From positions 98,941 through 162,940 of the forward strand of contig NZ_JAMXQV010000025.1 of assembly GCF_024703995.1 (NCBI RefSeq): a stretch of 64,000 nucleotides of DNA, in the 5' to 3' direction. Below are positions 53,404 through 62,178 of the stretch, piece by piece. This DNA is from Amycolatopsis iheyensis. GTDB taxonomy: Bacteria; Actinomycetota; Actinomycetes; Mycobacteriales; Pseudonocardiaceae. A program made the position numbers and the translations under genes. The stretch's first letter is position 1. Every line of letters starts with the position of its first letter. The notes beneath the pieces are model-generated. The model did not search any database, was not told the origin of the DNA, and was given only the letters and a program-made list of their open reading frames with translations.

Positions 53404-53487
53404 CCACCCGAAACTGTCGTACCCCTGCGGTAACGTGAAATCCGGGGATCCCCCAGGGGGTTACCTCCGCTGGGCGTTTGGCTTTCC

Positions 53488-53524
53488 GGCAGGGCCCCGC
53501 GCAGCAGCTGCGCGGGGCCCTGCC
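53488..53524 (+). terminator. Terminator of HU copy 2
   Basis: An 18-nt inverted repeat, perfect around a single central A (GGCAGGGCCCCGCGCAGC and GCTGCGCGGGGCCCTGCC), 84 bp past the hupB stop. No T-tract follows. Confidence 0.75.
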
Positions 53525-53572
53525 GCGTTTCCGGACGCCAAGGGGGAAGCGGTCCGCCGGGTGGCGTACCCG

Positions 53573-53850
53573 GAGGGTCGGCTCGCGCACGCAGAGAGTC
53601 GGCTCGCGTACCGGGAGGGTCGGCTCACGAACCGACCTTCCAGGCACGCCAACCGACTCTCCAGGCACGCGAGTCGACTGCCCAGGCACGCGAGTCGACT
53701 GCCCAGGCACGCGAGTCGACTGCCCAGGCACGCGAGTCGACTGCCCAGGCACGCGAGTCGACTGCCCAGGCACGCGAGTCGACTCTCCAGGCACGCGAGC
53801 CGACCTTCCAAGTACGCCGACCGACCCGCCAAACCGGCGAGCCGGCGCTT
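53573..53850. repeat. 21-bp tandem repeat array with inverted arm
   Basis: At 53641-53850 there are ten 21-bp units, six nearly identical in the middle (start CAGGCACGCGAGTCGACT, from 53662 to 53787) and degenerate ones at the right end. At 53573-53635 about three copies lie in the opposite orientation (GAGAGTCGGCTCGCGTACC type), with the turning point GGTCGGCTCACGAACCGACC near 53627. There are no spacers. The unit contains the palindrome AGTCGACT. Because 21 is a multiple of three, every frame stays open and reads as heptads. It fills the gap between hupB and the SARP regulator. Confidence 0.9.
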
Positions 53851-54107
53851 CGAATACACGGGCCGATCGGACCGAAGTCGGGTGCCGTCAGTGAGTGACG
53901 AGATCTGCCGTCCGAACGGGACTCGGCACCACCCGCTCGGAGCACTCTGCCGCGCCGGGACCGGTTCCGCCCAATTTCGCAAAGTGGCTTGAGCGCCCGG
54001 CCGAGTGATGCCACGCTGCGTTTCTCGGGGCCGCGTCCGGCGGGCCCCGCGGCGCGGCGAACCTGGGGGCGACCACCATCGACATCCGGCTGCTCGGCTC
54101 GTTCCAG

Positions 54108-56846
54108 GTGCTCGTCGACGGTTCGCCGGTCGTGCTGACCAGCTCCCGTCAACGTGCCCTGCTCGCGACACTCGCGCTGTCCGCGGGCCGCCTCGTGTCG
54201 ATCGACGCCCTCGCCCGTGGTGTCTGGGGCGAAGCGCCGCCCGCGCACATCCGCGGCAGCCTCCAGACCTACGTCATGCGCCTGCGCCGGCTGTGCGGCG
54301 AAGAAACCGTCGTCACCGAACCGGACGGGTACCGGCTGGTCACCGACCCGTCCCGGGTGGACGCGCTGCGTTTCCTCCGCACCCTCGACCAGGCCGCCGC
54401 CGCGACCGAACCCGCTCGTCGCCGTGGTCTGCTCACCGCCGCGCTCGCCGCCTGGGGTGGCACGCCGCTCGAGGGCGTCGGTGCGCCCGTGCTCGCCGCC
54501 GAATGGGGGCCGTTGCTGACCGAGCGGTACCTCTTCGCCGTCGAACAACGCATCGACCTCGACGCCGGGCTCGTCCCCGACGCCCGGCTCATCGCCGAAC
54601 TGACCGACCTCGTCGCCCAGCACCCGCTGCGGGAATCGTTGTGGGAACGGCTGGTGCGCGTCCTCGCCCGGTCCGGGCGCAGGGCCGAAGCGCTCGCCCG
54701 TTATGCCGGGCTTCGCGCGCTGCTGGCCGACGAGCTCGGCGTCGAACCGGGCGAGGACCTCCGCCGCCTGCACGCCGACCTGCTCGCCGCCGACACCGGA
54801 CCGGACGTCACCGCGACCGTGCCGCGGCAGCTGCCCTTCGACGTCGCCGGCTTCACCGGCCGCGGCCCGGAACTCGCGGAGCTGGACCGACTGCCGCCCG
54901 GCGGTGCGTCCGGCGTCGTCGTCATCGAAGGCACCGCCGGGGTCGGGAAGACGTCGCTGGCCGTGCACTGGTCCCACCGCGTCCGCGACCGGTTCCCCGG
55001 CGGCCAGCTGTTCCTCGACCTGCGCGGCCACTCGGCGGCCACACCCGTCACGCCCGAAGCCGCCCTGGCCGGGTTCCTGCGCGCGCTCGGCGTCCCGCCC
55101 GAGACGCTGCCTTCCACAGTGGAGGAACGCTCGGCGCTGCTGCGCAGCCGGCTGGCCGGCAGCCGCACGCTCATGCTGCTCGACAACGCCGGCGACGCCG
55201 ACCAGGTCCGCCCGCTGCTGCCCGGGCCGGGCAACCTCGTCGTCGTGACCAGCCGCAACCAGCTGCGCGGCCTCGTCGCGCGCGACGGCGCCCGCCGGAT
55301 CGCCCTGCGCTCCTTCGACGACCGCGACGCCGCCGCCTTGCTCGCCGGCAGCGTCGGACCGGGGCGGCTGGCCGCCGAACCGGACGCCGTCGCCGAGCTC
55401 GTCCAGCTCTGCGGCCGGCTCCCGCTGGCGCTGGCGCTCGCGGGCGAACGCGCGTCGCGCTTTCCCGGCGTCTCCCTGGCCGGGATCGTCGAAGAGCTGC
55501 GCGACCAGCGGCTGCGGCTCGACACCCTCCGCGACCCGCAGGACGCGGGCACCGACCTGCGTGCCGCGTTCTCCTGGTCCTACAAGGCGGTGAGCCCGGC
55601 CGCCGCCCGGTTCTTCCGGCTGCTCGGCCTGCACCCCGGCCACGGCTTCAGCCTGTCCTCGGCCGCCGCGCTCGCCGGCGCGCACCTGCGCGAGGCCCGC
55701 GAGCTCGCCGACCAGCTCGCCGCCGCGCACCTGCTCAACCAGCCGAGCACCGACCGCTACCAGTTCCACGACCTGCTGCGCGTCTACGCGGGCGAGCTCG
55801 TCGAAACGGAGACGACGGCGCCCGAGCGGTCGGCGGCGCTGCGCCGGCTGCTGGACTGGTACCTCGCGAGCGTCGCCGAAGCGACCAAACTGGTCCGCCC
55901 CGACCTGGTCACCGAGGACATCACGCTCGACCCCGCGCCGCTGCCCGCCGTCCGCTTCACCCAGCACGAGCAGACGATCGCCTGGTACACCACCGAACGC
56001 GCGGCGCTCACCGCGCTCGTCGGCGTCGCGGCCGAGAACGGCTTCACCACCCACGCCTGGAAACTCGCCTGGCTCCTGCGCGGCTTCTTCGCCGAACGCC
56101 ACGACCGCGACGACTGGATCACCACGGCCCGCACGGCCGTCGCGGCGACGCGCGCCGCGGGCGACAACACGGGCCTGCAGTACAGCGCCAACAACCTCGG
56201 CTCGGCCTACCTGCGCACCCTCCAGCCGGACAAGGCGCTGGAAGCGCTGGAGGAAGCCCGCGCGGCGGCCGAGACCGGCGAAAGCGGCGCCCTGACCGTG
56301 GCGATCCTGTCCAACCTCTCCGGCGCCTACTACGTCCGCGCCGAATACGCCGAAGCCGAACGCCACGCACTGCAGGCCGTCCGCCTCGCCCGCGACCACG
56401 GCCAGCGCACGTTCGTGCCGCACGCGCTGCTGAACGTCAGCGCCAGCCGCATCGGCCTCCACGACTACGACCACGCGGCGGAAGCCGCGAAGTCGGCGCA
56501 CGAGGCGTTCGCCGAGCTCGGCGACCGCTACCACGCGGCACTGGCGCTGGGGAACGTCGCCGAAGCGCTGGAAGGCGCCGGCCGCCACGACGACGCGGAG
56601 AAGGCCGGCCTGGAAGCACTCGCCGAGCTGAGGGAGCTGAACGCGGACTACGGGACGATCGACGTCCTGATCACCCTGGGCCGGTTGAGGCACCGCACCG
56701 GCCGGACGCGCGAAGCGGGCGGCCATTGGGCCGAGGCGCTGACGGTCAGCCAGCGCCTCGGCGATCCCCGCGTTCCGGAGATCCGGGCCCTGCTGGCGAC
56801 GGTGCCGACAGACCGGCCCCCGGCCCGGGATGCGCCGTACCCCTAG
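54108..56846 (+). CDS. SARP-type regulator: BTAD, NB-ARC, TPR
   Basis: 912 aa from the first GTG. Winged-helix DNA-binding (RQRALLATLALSAGRLVS) and bacterial transcriptional activation domain (about 1-240), then an NB-ARC ATPase (Walker A GTAGVGKT at 275-282; RTLMLLDNAGDADQVRPLLPG; PLALALAG), then TPR repeats (about 640-900). It is an AfsR/SARP-like activator that probably responds to a signal through the STAND module. The conserved SARP N-terminus (IDIRLLGSFQVL) is encoded upstream from about 54078 in the same frame. No ATG, GTG or TTG exists there, only a CTG at 54063 and an ATC at 54078 after GGGGGCGACCACC, so the true start may be non-standard. It interrupts the usual hupB-mutT1 order. 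Confidence 0.9.
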   Translation: MLVDGSPVVLTSSRQRALLATLALSAGRLVSIDALARGVWGEAPPAHIRGSLQTYVMRLRRLCGEETVVTEPDGYRLVTDPSRVDALRFLRTLDQAAAATEPARRRGLLTAALAAWGGTPLEGVGAPVLAAEWGPLLTERYLFAVEQRIDLDAGLVPDARLIAELTDLVAQHPLRESLWERLVRVLARSGRRAEALARYAGLRALLADELGVEPGEDLRRLHADLLAADTGPDVTATVPRQLPFDVAGFTGRGPELAELDRLPPGGASGVVVIEGTAGVGKTSLAVHWSHRVRDRFPGGQLFLDLRGHSAATPVTPEAALAGFLRALGVPPETLPSTVEERSALLRSRLAGSRTLMLLDNAGDADQVRPLLPGPGNLVVVTSRNQLRGLVARDGARRIALRSFDDRDAAALLAGSVGPGRLAAEPDAVAELVQLCGRLPLALALAGERASRFPGVSLAGIVEELRDQRLRLDTLRDPQDAGTDLRAAFSWSYKAVSPAAARFFRLLGLHPGHGFSLSSAAALAGAHLREARELADQLAAAHLLNQPSTDRYQFHDLLRVYAGELVETETTAPERSAALRRLLDWYLASVAEATKLVRPDLVTEDITLDPAPLPAVRFTQHEQTIAWYTTERAALTALVGVAAENGFTTHAWKLAWLLRGFFAERHDRDDWITTARTAVAATRAAGDNTGLQYSANNLGSAYLRTLQPDKALEALEEARAAAETGESGALTVAILSNLSGAYYVRAEYAEAERHALQAVRLARDHGQRTFVPHALLNVSASRIGLHDYDHAAEAAKSAHEAFAELGDRYHAALALGNVAEALEGAGRHDDAEKAGLEALAELRELNADYGTIDVLITLGRLRHRTGRTREAGGHWAEALTVSQRLGDPRVPEIRALLATVPTDRPPARDAPYP

Positions 56847-56927
56847 CCCGGCGCAGCCCAGCGGGAACCCGGAACCAGTACACCAAGATCGACTGTCACG
56901 GCGCTGTCTCGTGCCGGTGAGCGCGGC

Positions 56928-57881
56928 TCAGGGGTGGCTGGGCGACGGCGTCGGCAGCGCGCTCGGGTAGTAGTCCGCCGCCAGCAGCACCGGGCCGTCG
57001 TCGGCGGTCCGGGCGCGGAACGACAGCACCCAGAACGACCCCTTCTTGCTCGGCACGACCCCGCCGCGCGCCGCCGGAAGCTCGACGCCGTCGCGGTCGG
57101 CCAGGGCGCTGACCAGGTCCGGGATCACGCCGCCCTGGCTGCAGACCACCGGGGTCCCGCAGTCGCCGGCCACCGCCAGCAGACGGGCCACACCCAGCAC
57201 CGGGTCGGGCCAGTAGCCCTCTTCCGACAGCAGCGGCTCGTGCCGTACTTCGGCGCCCAGGTCCTCGGCGACGCCGTGGACCGTCTGCACGCACCGCAGC
57301 CGCGGCGCCGACAGCACCCGGTCCGGCCGGAACAACGCCAGCACCCGCCGCAGCGCATTCGCCTGGCGGAGGCCCGCTTCCGACAACGGCCGCAGGTCGT
57401 CGTCGCCGGTCCACTCGTCGCGCTTGCCCGCCTTCGCGTGGCGCACCAGCACCAGCGTGCTCAAGCCGACCGGCAGCTGGCAGAACGCCCGCAGCACGTG
57501 GACGTCCGCCGGCCGCGTCAGCAGCTTCTCCGCCGCCGACGGGTCGAGCCAGCGCAGCTCGTCGACCTCGTCATTCGCCGCGAACTCGCCGGACACGGCT
57601 TCCGCGCTGAAGTAGTCGACCGTCTTCGGGACCGTCCCGGACCCGTTGCGCGCCGAGACCGGGTACGACGTCCGGGTCAAGTATCGGCCCAGTACCGCTT
57701 CGAACCCCGTTTCCTCCCGGACTTCGCGCACCGCGGCCTCGGCGATCGTCTCGCCCGGGTCGAGCTTGCCCTTCGGCAGGGACCAGTCGTCGTACCGCGG
57801 GCGGTGCACCAGGGCGACTTCCGTCACCCCCGCGGCGACGCGCCAGAGCACCGCGCCGGCCGCCCGTACCTCTTGGGTCAT
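56928..57881 (-). CDS. mutT1: MutT1-like Nudix hydrolase fused to histidine phosphatase
   Basis: A 317-aa two-domain protein. The N-terminal Nudix domain (1-about 140) has the Nudix box GETIAEAAVREVREETGF. The C-terminal half (about 145-300) is a histidine-phosphatase domain starting TLVLVRHAKAGKRDEW (RHG-type catalytic His) with a late CSQGGVIPDL. This is the architecture of mycobacterial MutT1, which hydrolyses 8-oxo-dGTP and diadenosine polyphosphates. Its ATG overlaps the ppk1 stop, so the two are translationally coupled, as in mycobacteria. Confidence 0.94.
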   Translation of the reverse strand: MTQEVRAAGAVLWRVAAGVTEVALVHRPRYDDWSLPKGKLDPGETIAEAAVREVREETGFEAVLGRYLTRTSYPVSARNGSGTVPKTVDYFSAEAVSGEFAANDEVDELRWLDPSAAEKLLTRPADVHVLRAFCQLPVGLSTLVLVRHAKAGKRDEWTGDDDLRPLSEAGLRQANALRRVLALFRPDRVLSAPRLRCVQTVHGVAEDLGAEVRHEPLLSEEGYWPDPVLGVARLLAVAGDCGTPVVCSQGGVIPDLVSALADRDGVELPAARGGVVPSKKGSFWVLSFRARTADDGPVLLAADYYPSALPTPSPSHP

Positions 57882-60316
57882 CCGGCGGCCCCGTGCAGCT
57901 TCGCCAGCTCCAGCTGGTGGTCGCGCACCCGCGAACCGTCCGCCGGGAACGGCGACCACTCGCCGCTCGCGGTCAGCACCCAGCACCGCGTCGCCGGGTC
58001 CAGCGCCGAGTCGAAGATGTCGTCGAGCTGCCGGGTCAGCTTCGGGTCCTTGACCCGCACCAGCGCCTCGATCCGCCGGTCCAGGTTGCGGTGCATCATG
58101 TCCGCGCTGCCGATCCAGTGCGTCCCGCCCGCGCGGAAGTGGAAGACCCGCGAGTGCTCCAGGAACCGGCCCAGGATCGACCGCACGTGGATGTTCTCCG
58201 ACAGCCCTTCGACACCCGGCTTCAGCCCGCAGATCCCGCGGACGACGACCTCGACCGGCACGCCGGCCTGCGACGCGTGGTAGAGCGCGTCGATCACCTG
58301 CTCGTCGACCAGCGAGTTGCACTTGATCCGGATCCCGGCCTGCTGCCCGGCGCGCGCCAGCTCGATCTCCTCGCCGATCGCCCGCACGATGCCGCGGCGG
58401 ATGCCGTGCGGCGACGTCAGGATCGTCCGGTAGGTGTCCTGGCGCGAGTAGCCGGTCAGCACGTTGAACAGGTCGGTGACGTCGGCGCCGATGCTCGGGT
58501 CGGCCGTGAGCAGGCCGAGGTCTTCGTAGAGCCGCGCCGTCTTCGGGTTGTAGTTGCCGGTGCCGATGTGGCAGTAGCGGCGGATCGTCGAGCCCTCCTG
58601 GCGCACCACCATCGACACCTTGCAGTGCGTCTTCAGCCCGACCAGCCCGTACACGACGTGCACGCCCGCGCGCTCCAGCGTCCGCGCCCAGGTGATGTTC
58701 GCCTGCTCGTCGAACCGCGCCTTGATCTCGACCAGCGCGACGACCTGCTTGCCCGCCTCGGCGGCGTCGATCAGCGCGTCGACGATCGGGGAGTCGCCCG
58801 AGGTCCGGTACAGCGTCTGCTTGATCGCGAGGACCTTCGAGTCGGCCGCCGCCTGCTCGATGAACCGCTGCACGCTCGTGGAGAACGAGTCGTACGGGTG
58901 GTGCACCAGGACGTCGCCCTCGCGCAGCGTCGCGAAGACGCTCTTCGGCGTCTCGCGCTCGCCGAACGCGGGGTGCGTCGCCGGGACGAACGGCCGGTCC
59001 TTGAGCTCCTTGCGGTCCACAGCGGACAGCTGGTGCAGGCAGGTCAGGTCGAGCAGCCCGGGCACCTCGACGACGTCGGCCGGATCGACGTCCAGCTCGC
59101 GCAGCAGCAGCTCGAGCATGTGCTCGCTCATGTCCTGCGCGACCTCGAGGCGCACCGGCGGGCCGAACCGGCGCTGCGCCAGCTCGCGCTCGAGGGCCTG
59201 CAGGAGGTCTTCGTCGCGGTCTTCGTCGACCTCGAAGTCGGCGTTGCGGGTGACGCGGAAGACGTGGTGCTCGGTGACGTCCATGCCGGTGAACAGTTCA
59301 CCCAGGTGGGCGGCGATGAGCTCTTCGAGGGGCAGGAAGGTCGCCGTGCGGCTGGTGCGCTCGGTTTCGACGCGCATCATGCGCGGCACGTTGCTCGGCA
59401 CCTTGACCCGGGCGAAGCGCTCGGTGCCGCCCTCCGGGTCGCGCACCGTGACCGCGAGGTTGAGCGAAAGGCCCGAAATGTAGGGGAACGGGTGCGCCGG
59501 GTCGACCGCGAGCGGCGTCAGCACCGGGAAGATCTGCTCGGAGAAGTAGCTGGAGAGGCGGAGCTGGTCGGCACCGGTGAGGTCGGCCCAGCCGACGATC
59601 CGGATGTCGTGCTCGGCCAGCTGCGGGCGCAGGTGCTTCTCGAACGCGCCGGTCTGGCGCTCGACGAGATCCTGGTTGCGCTTGGAGATGTAGTCCAGCT
59701 GCTCGCGCGGAGTGAGCCCGTCCGCACTGCGCACCAGCAGGCCGGTCTCGTCGCGGCGCTTCAGGCCGGCGACGCGGACCATGTAGAACTCGTCCAGGTT
59801 GGACGCGAAGATGGCGAGGAACTTCGTGCGCTCGAGCAGCGGCTGCGACTCGTCCTCGGCCAGCGCGAGCACGCGGGCGTTGAAGTCCTGCCAGGAGAGC
59901 TCGCGGTTGAAGTAGCGGTCGTCCGGCAGGGTCTCGGCGGCGGTCGGCGCGGTGGTGACCGCGGGCGGCGCCGACGGGACGGCGCGGAACTCCTCGGCGC
60001 CACGCGGATTGCCCTGCGCGGCGCTGCGGCGCCTCGTCGCGGCCGGCGTGGCCGCGGCGGCGGTGGTCTTGCGGGGCCGGGCCTTGCCGGCGGTGGCACG
60101 GGCGGCGGTGTCACGCGCGGTGGACTTCGACGGCGTCTTCTTGACCGTGGCGGCCGGTTTGGGCTCGGCCCGCTTGGCCGGGTTCGCGGCCGGCTTGGGC
60201 TTGGCCGCGCTCGCGGGGGTGATCGTCTTCTTCGCCGTCTCCGGGGATCCGTTCGCCGGGTTCCTGCGCCTCCGCGGTGCGGGCGTGCCGCCGTCTGCTG
60301 TGCTCACGGAGCCCAT
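57878..60316 (-). CDS. ppk1: Polyphosphate kinase 1 with long basic N-terminal extension
   Basis: An 812-aa enzyme that makes polyphosphate from ATP. The catalytic core starts near residue 125 (YFNRELSWQDFNARVL, then SNLDEFYMVRVAGL) and shows the phosphorylated His in YCHIGTGNYNPKTARLYED. The first about 120 residues are an Ala/Lys/Pro/Thr/Arg-rich disordered tail (AKPKPAANPAKRAEPKPAA and similar) that looks much like the HU tails encoded 4-5 kb away. Upstream of mutT1 with overlapping start/stop. Confidence 0.96.
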   Translation of the reverse strand: MGSVSTADGGTPAPRRRRNPANGSPETAKKTITPASAAKPKPAANPAKRAEPKPAATVKKTPSKSTARDTAARATAGKARPRKTTAAAATPAATRRRSAAQGNPRGAEEFRAVPSAPPAVTTAPTAAETLPDDRYFNRELSWQDFNARVLALAEDESQPLLERTKFLAIFASNLDEFYMVRVAGLKRRDETGLLVRSADGLTPREQLDYISKRNQDLVERQTGAFEKHLRPQLAEHDIRIVGWADLTGADQLRLSSYFSEQIFPVLTPLAVDPAHPFPYISGLSLNLAVTVRDPEGGTERFARVKVPSNVPRMMRVETERTSRTATFLPLEELIAAHLGELFTGMDVTEHHVFRVTRNADFEVDEDRDEDLLQALERELAQRRFGPPVRLEVAQDMSEHMLELLLRELDVDPADVVEVPGLLDLTCLHQLSAVDRKELKDRPFVPATHPAFGERETPKSVFATLREGDVLVHHPYDSFSTSVQRFIEQAAADSKVLAIKQTLYRTSGDSPIVDALIDAAEAGKQVVALVEIKARFDEQANITWARTLERAGVHVVYGLVGLKTHCKVSMVVRQEGSTIRRYCHIGTGNYNPKTARLYEDLGLLTADPSIGADVTDLFNVLTGYSRQDTYRTILTSPHGIRRGIVRAIGEEIELARAGQQAGIRIKCNSLVDEQVIDALYHASQAGVPVEVVVRGICGLKPGVEGLSENIHVRSILGRFLEHSRVFHFRAGGTHWIGSADMMHRNLDRRIEALVRVKDPKLTRQLDDIFDSALDPATRCWVLTASGEWSPFPADGSRVRDHQLELAKLHGAAG

Positions 60317-60371
60317 TGTTCACCACGCAGGGCGGAATTGCGCAGGCCACGGTGAAGGTCAGATGAACAGC

Positions 60372-61028
60372 TCAGCCTGGCGCGGCGGGGGTTTCGCCCA
60401 GCTGGGCGGCGGTGTGTTTCCCGACACCCAGCGCGCGGACGTGCTCGAGGTCTTCGGGGGTGTCGACGTCACTGCGCAGGCTCGGCAGCTCCTGCCCGAG
60501 CGCCACGGCGCCGGAAGCCGCGTGGGCGCGCGCCGAGCCCAGGCCGAAGCGCGGGTCGAGGGGCTGCCCGGGCGCGGCGAGCAGCAGGGTGGTGCCGGTG
60601 CCCTGCCGATCGGCGACGAAGGCCCGGCGCCCGGCCGCTTCGGCGAGCGCGGCCGCCAGGTCGCCGGCGCGCAGAGCGGGGAGGTCGGCCTGGAGGGCGC
60701 CGATGACCGCGTGGGGATCGTCGGCGCGGAGGAGGGCCTCGCCGTGGCGGAACGCGGCGTTGAGGCTCTGCTCGCCGGGTTTCGCGTTCTTTCGGTTCAC
60801 GGGCTCGGCGACGATCTCCACCCCGAGCTCGGCCAGCTCGCGGACGCTGTCGGGATCGGCGGCGACGAGCAGCACCCGCCGGACGTGCCCGGCCGAGGTG
60901 ACGGCGGCGAGCGTGTCGGCGGCGAGCGCGAGGACGAGCGCCGGATGGCGCGCGCCGTCGACGGCCCCCCGCAGCCGCGATTTGCCGTCGCGGGGGTGTT
61001 TCATCGGCACGACCAGGTCCACGTCCAC
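60372..61028 (-). CDS. fbiD: CofC/FbiD, phosphoenolpyruvate or 2-phospholactate guanylyltransferase
   Basis: A 218-aa nucleotidyltransferase of coenzyme F420 synthesis. Signatures: DLVVPMKHPRDGKSRL, VLLVAADPDSV, IGALQADLPAL, and DRQGTGTTLLLA. In actinobacteria it activates phosphoenolpyruvate with GTP. The GTG at 61028 gives the usual N-terminus; the RBS is weak and the next GTG at 61022 is an alternative. It lies upstream of ppk1 on the same strand with a 55-bp gap. Confidence 0.93.
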   Translation of the reverse strand: MDVDLVVPMKHPRDGKSRLRGAVDGARHPALVLALAADTLAAVTSAGHVRRVLLVAADPDSVRELAELGVEIVAEPVNRKNAKPGEQSLNAAFRHGEALLRADDPHAVIGALQADLPALRAGDLAAALAEAAGRRAFVADRQGTGTTLLLAAPGQPLDPRFGLGSARAHAASGAVALGQELPSLRSDVDTPEDLEHVRALGVGKHTAAQLGETPAAPG

Positions 61029-61473
61029 GTATCCATCTTTACCGCAAAAGGCGGCGGGGTGTGGTGGGGTCGCGTGAGTTGTCCACAGGCGACGGGGGTT
61101 GTGGACAACGTGGGGGTGGGTGGGCCTTCTTTGGGTGGTTCGGTCGGTGGGCGGCGGTAGGTTTGACTCGGGGTGGCCCCCAGGGAGGGTGGGCGCTGTG
61201 TGGTGGGGGGTGGTGGCCGGCCGCGATGGGGTTTTGGCTGGTCGGCGAGGTGTGCGAGATGGGCGGGCTGGGGTTGGCCGGCGGGCGGCAGCCGTCGGTC
61301 GAGCCGGCCCGGCAGGGGTAACAGCCGCTGGTGGCCGGCCGAAAACCCGCCCCCGGACCCGGCCGGCCCTCCTCCCCGAACCCCGAACGACCACCCGAAC
61401 CCACCCTCCCTGGACTGCTCCGACCCCGGCGCGGCAGGATCTGGGGCGGACGTGAGACGTGGAGGAGGAGATC
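61029..61473. other. Intergenic region fbiD/plsC, strongly strand-asymmetric
   Basis: No gene is supported in these 445 bases. The plus strand is G- and T-rich with runs of three to five G from about 61060 to 61310, then C-rich to 61440. It contains the two DnaA boxes at 61079-61108 and must hold both divergent promoters. G-runs at 61094-61120 could form a quadruplex. Confidence 0.55.
61079..61108. promoter_or_regulatory. Two inverted DnaA boxes
   Basis: TTGTCCACA (61079-61087) and TGTGGACAA (61100-61108) each match the high-GC actinobacterial DnaA box exactly, in opposite orientation, 12 bp apart. They lie between two divergent genes. Confidence 0.65.
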
Positions 61474-62178
61474 GTGGCCCGGCGTGAGAAGGGCGGCTTC
61501 TGGGTGGGGTTGGCCGCCGCTGTGTTCTACCCGCTCACCGGTATCGCCCGGCGGGTCTACGTCGGCGACGAGAAAGTGCCGCGGCAAGGGCCCGCGCTGC
61601 TCGTGCTCAACCACATCTCGCACCTCGACCCCGTCGTCGACGCCGTGTTCGTGCACCGGGCGAAGCGGGTTCCCCGCTTTCTCGGCAAGGAGAGCCTGAC
61701 CCGCGTGCCCGTCTTCGGGAAGGTCTTCGTCGGCTCCGGGCAGATTCCCGTCTCGCGGGGCTCGGCCGCCGCCGGCGACAGTCTCAAGGCCGCTCACCAA
61801 GCGCTGCAAGAGGGCAAGATCGTCGTGATCTACCCCGAGGGCACCATCACCAAGGACCCCGCCGGCTGGCCGAAGGAGTCCTTCACCGGCGCCGCGCGCC
61901 TGGCGATCCAGAACGACGTCCCCGTCATCCCCATCGCCCGCTGGGGCACCAGCCAGCTCTTCAACGGCTACACCAAGAAGTTCACGCCGTTCCCGCGCAA
62001 GACCATCACCCACAGCGTCGGCGACCCGCTCGACCTGTCCGCCTTCCGCGGCGGCAACACCCGCAGCGCGTCCAAGCTGCGCGAGGTCACCAAGGTCATG
62101 ATGGACGAGGTGACCCGCCTGCTCGGCGAGATCCGGCACGAAGAACCCCCGACGGCGAAGCCGGGGGAACCCACCTGA
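61474..62178 (+). CDS. plsC: 1-acylglycerol-3-phosphate acyltransferase (PlsC-like)
   Basis: A 234-aa phospholipid-synthesis acyltransferase acting at the membrane. The catalytic NHISHLD (HX4D) and the substrate motif YPEGTITKD are clear, plus a hydrophobic N-terminal segment (FWVGLAAAVFYPLTG). GTG 61474 has GGAGGAG upstream at good distance and is preferred to the GTG at 61459. It overlaps gpsA by one base (TGATG), so the two glycerophospholipid genes are coupled. Confidence 0.94.
   Translation: MARREKGGFWVGLAAAVFYPLTGIARRVYVGDEKVPRQGPALLVLNHISHLDPVVDAVFVHRAKRVPRFLGKESLTRVPVFGKVFVGSGQIPVSRGSAAAGDSLKAAHQALQEGKIVVIYPEGTITKDPAGWPKESFTGAARLAIQNDVPVIPIARWGTSQLFNGYTKKFTPFPRKTITHSVGDPLDLSAFRGGNTRSASKLREVTKVMMDEVTRLLGEIRHEEPPTAKPGEPT

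Noticed and set aside
53573..53850. CRISPR array
   Set aside because: Units are directly contiguous at 21 bp with no spacers, part is inverted, and no cas genes are nearby.
53461..54171. Heptad-repeat protein (RLACLGS repeats) on the minus strand
   Set aside because: The 21-bp unit is a multiple of three and keeps all frames open; there is no RBS or non-repeat domain, so coding is unlikely.
54005..56920. 971-aa plus-strand frame overlapping the SARP gene
   Set aside because: Arginine-rich shadow; the overlapping frame has clear BTAD, NB-ARC and TPR motifs.
61029..61473. Replication origin
   Set aside because: Only two DnaA boxes, no AT-rich unwinding element and no dnaA/dnaN nearby.
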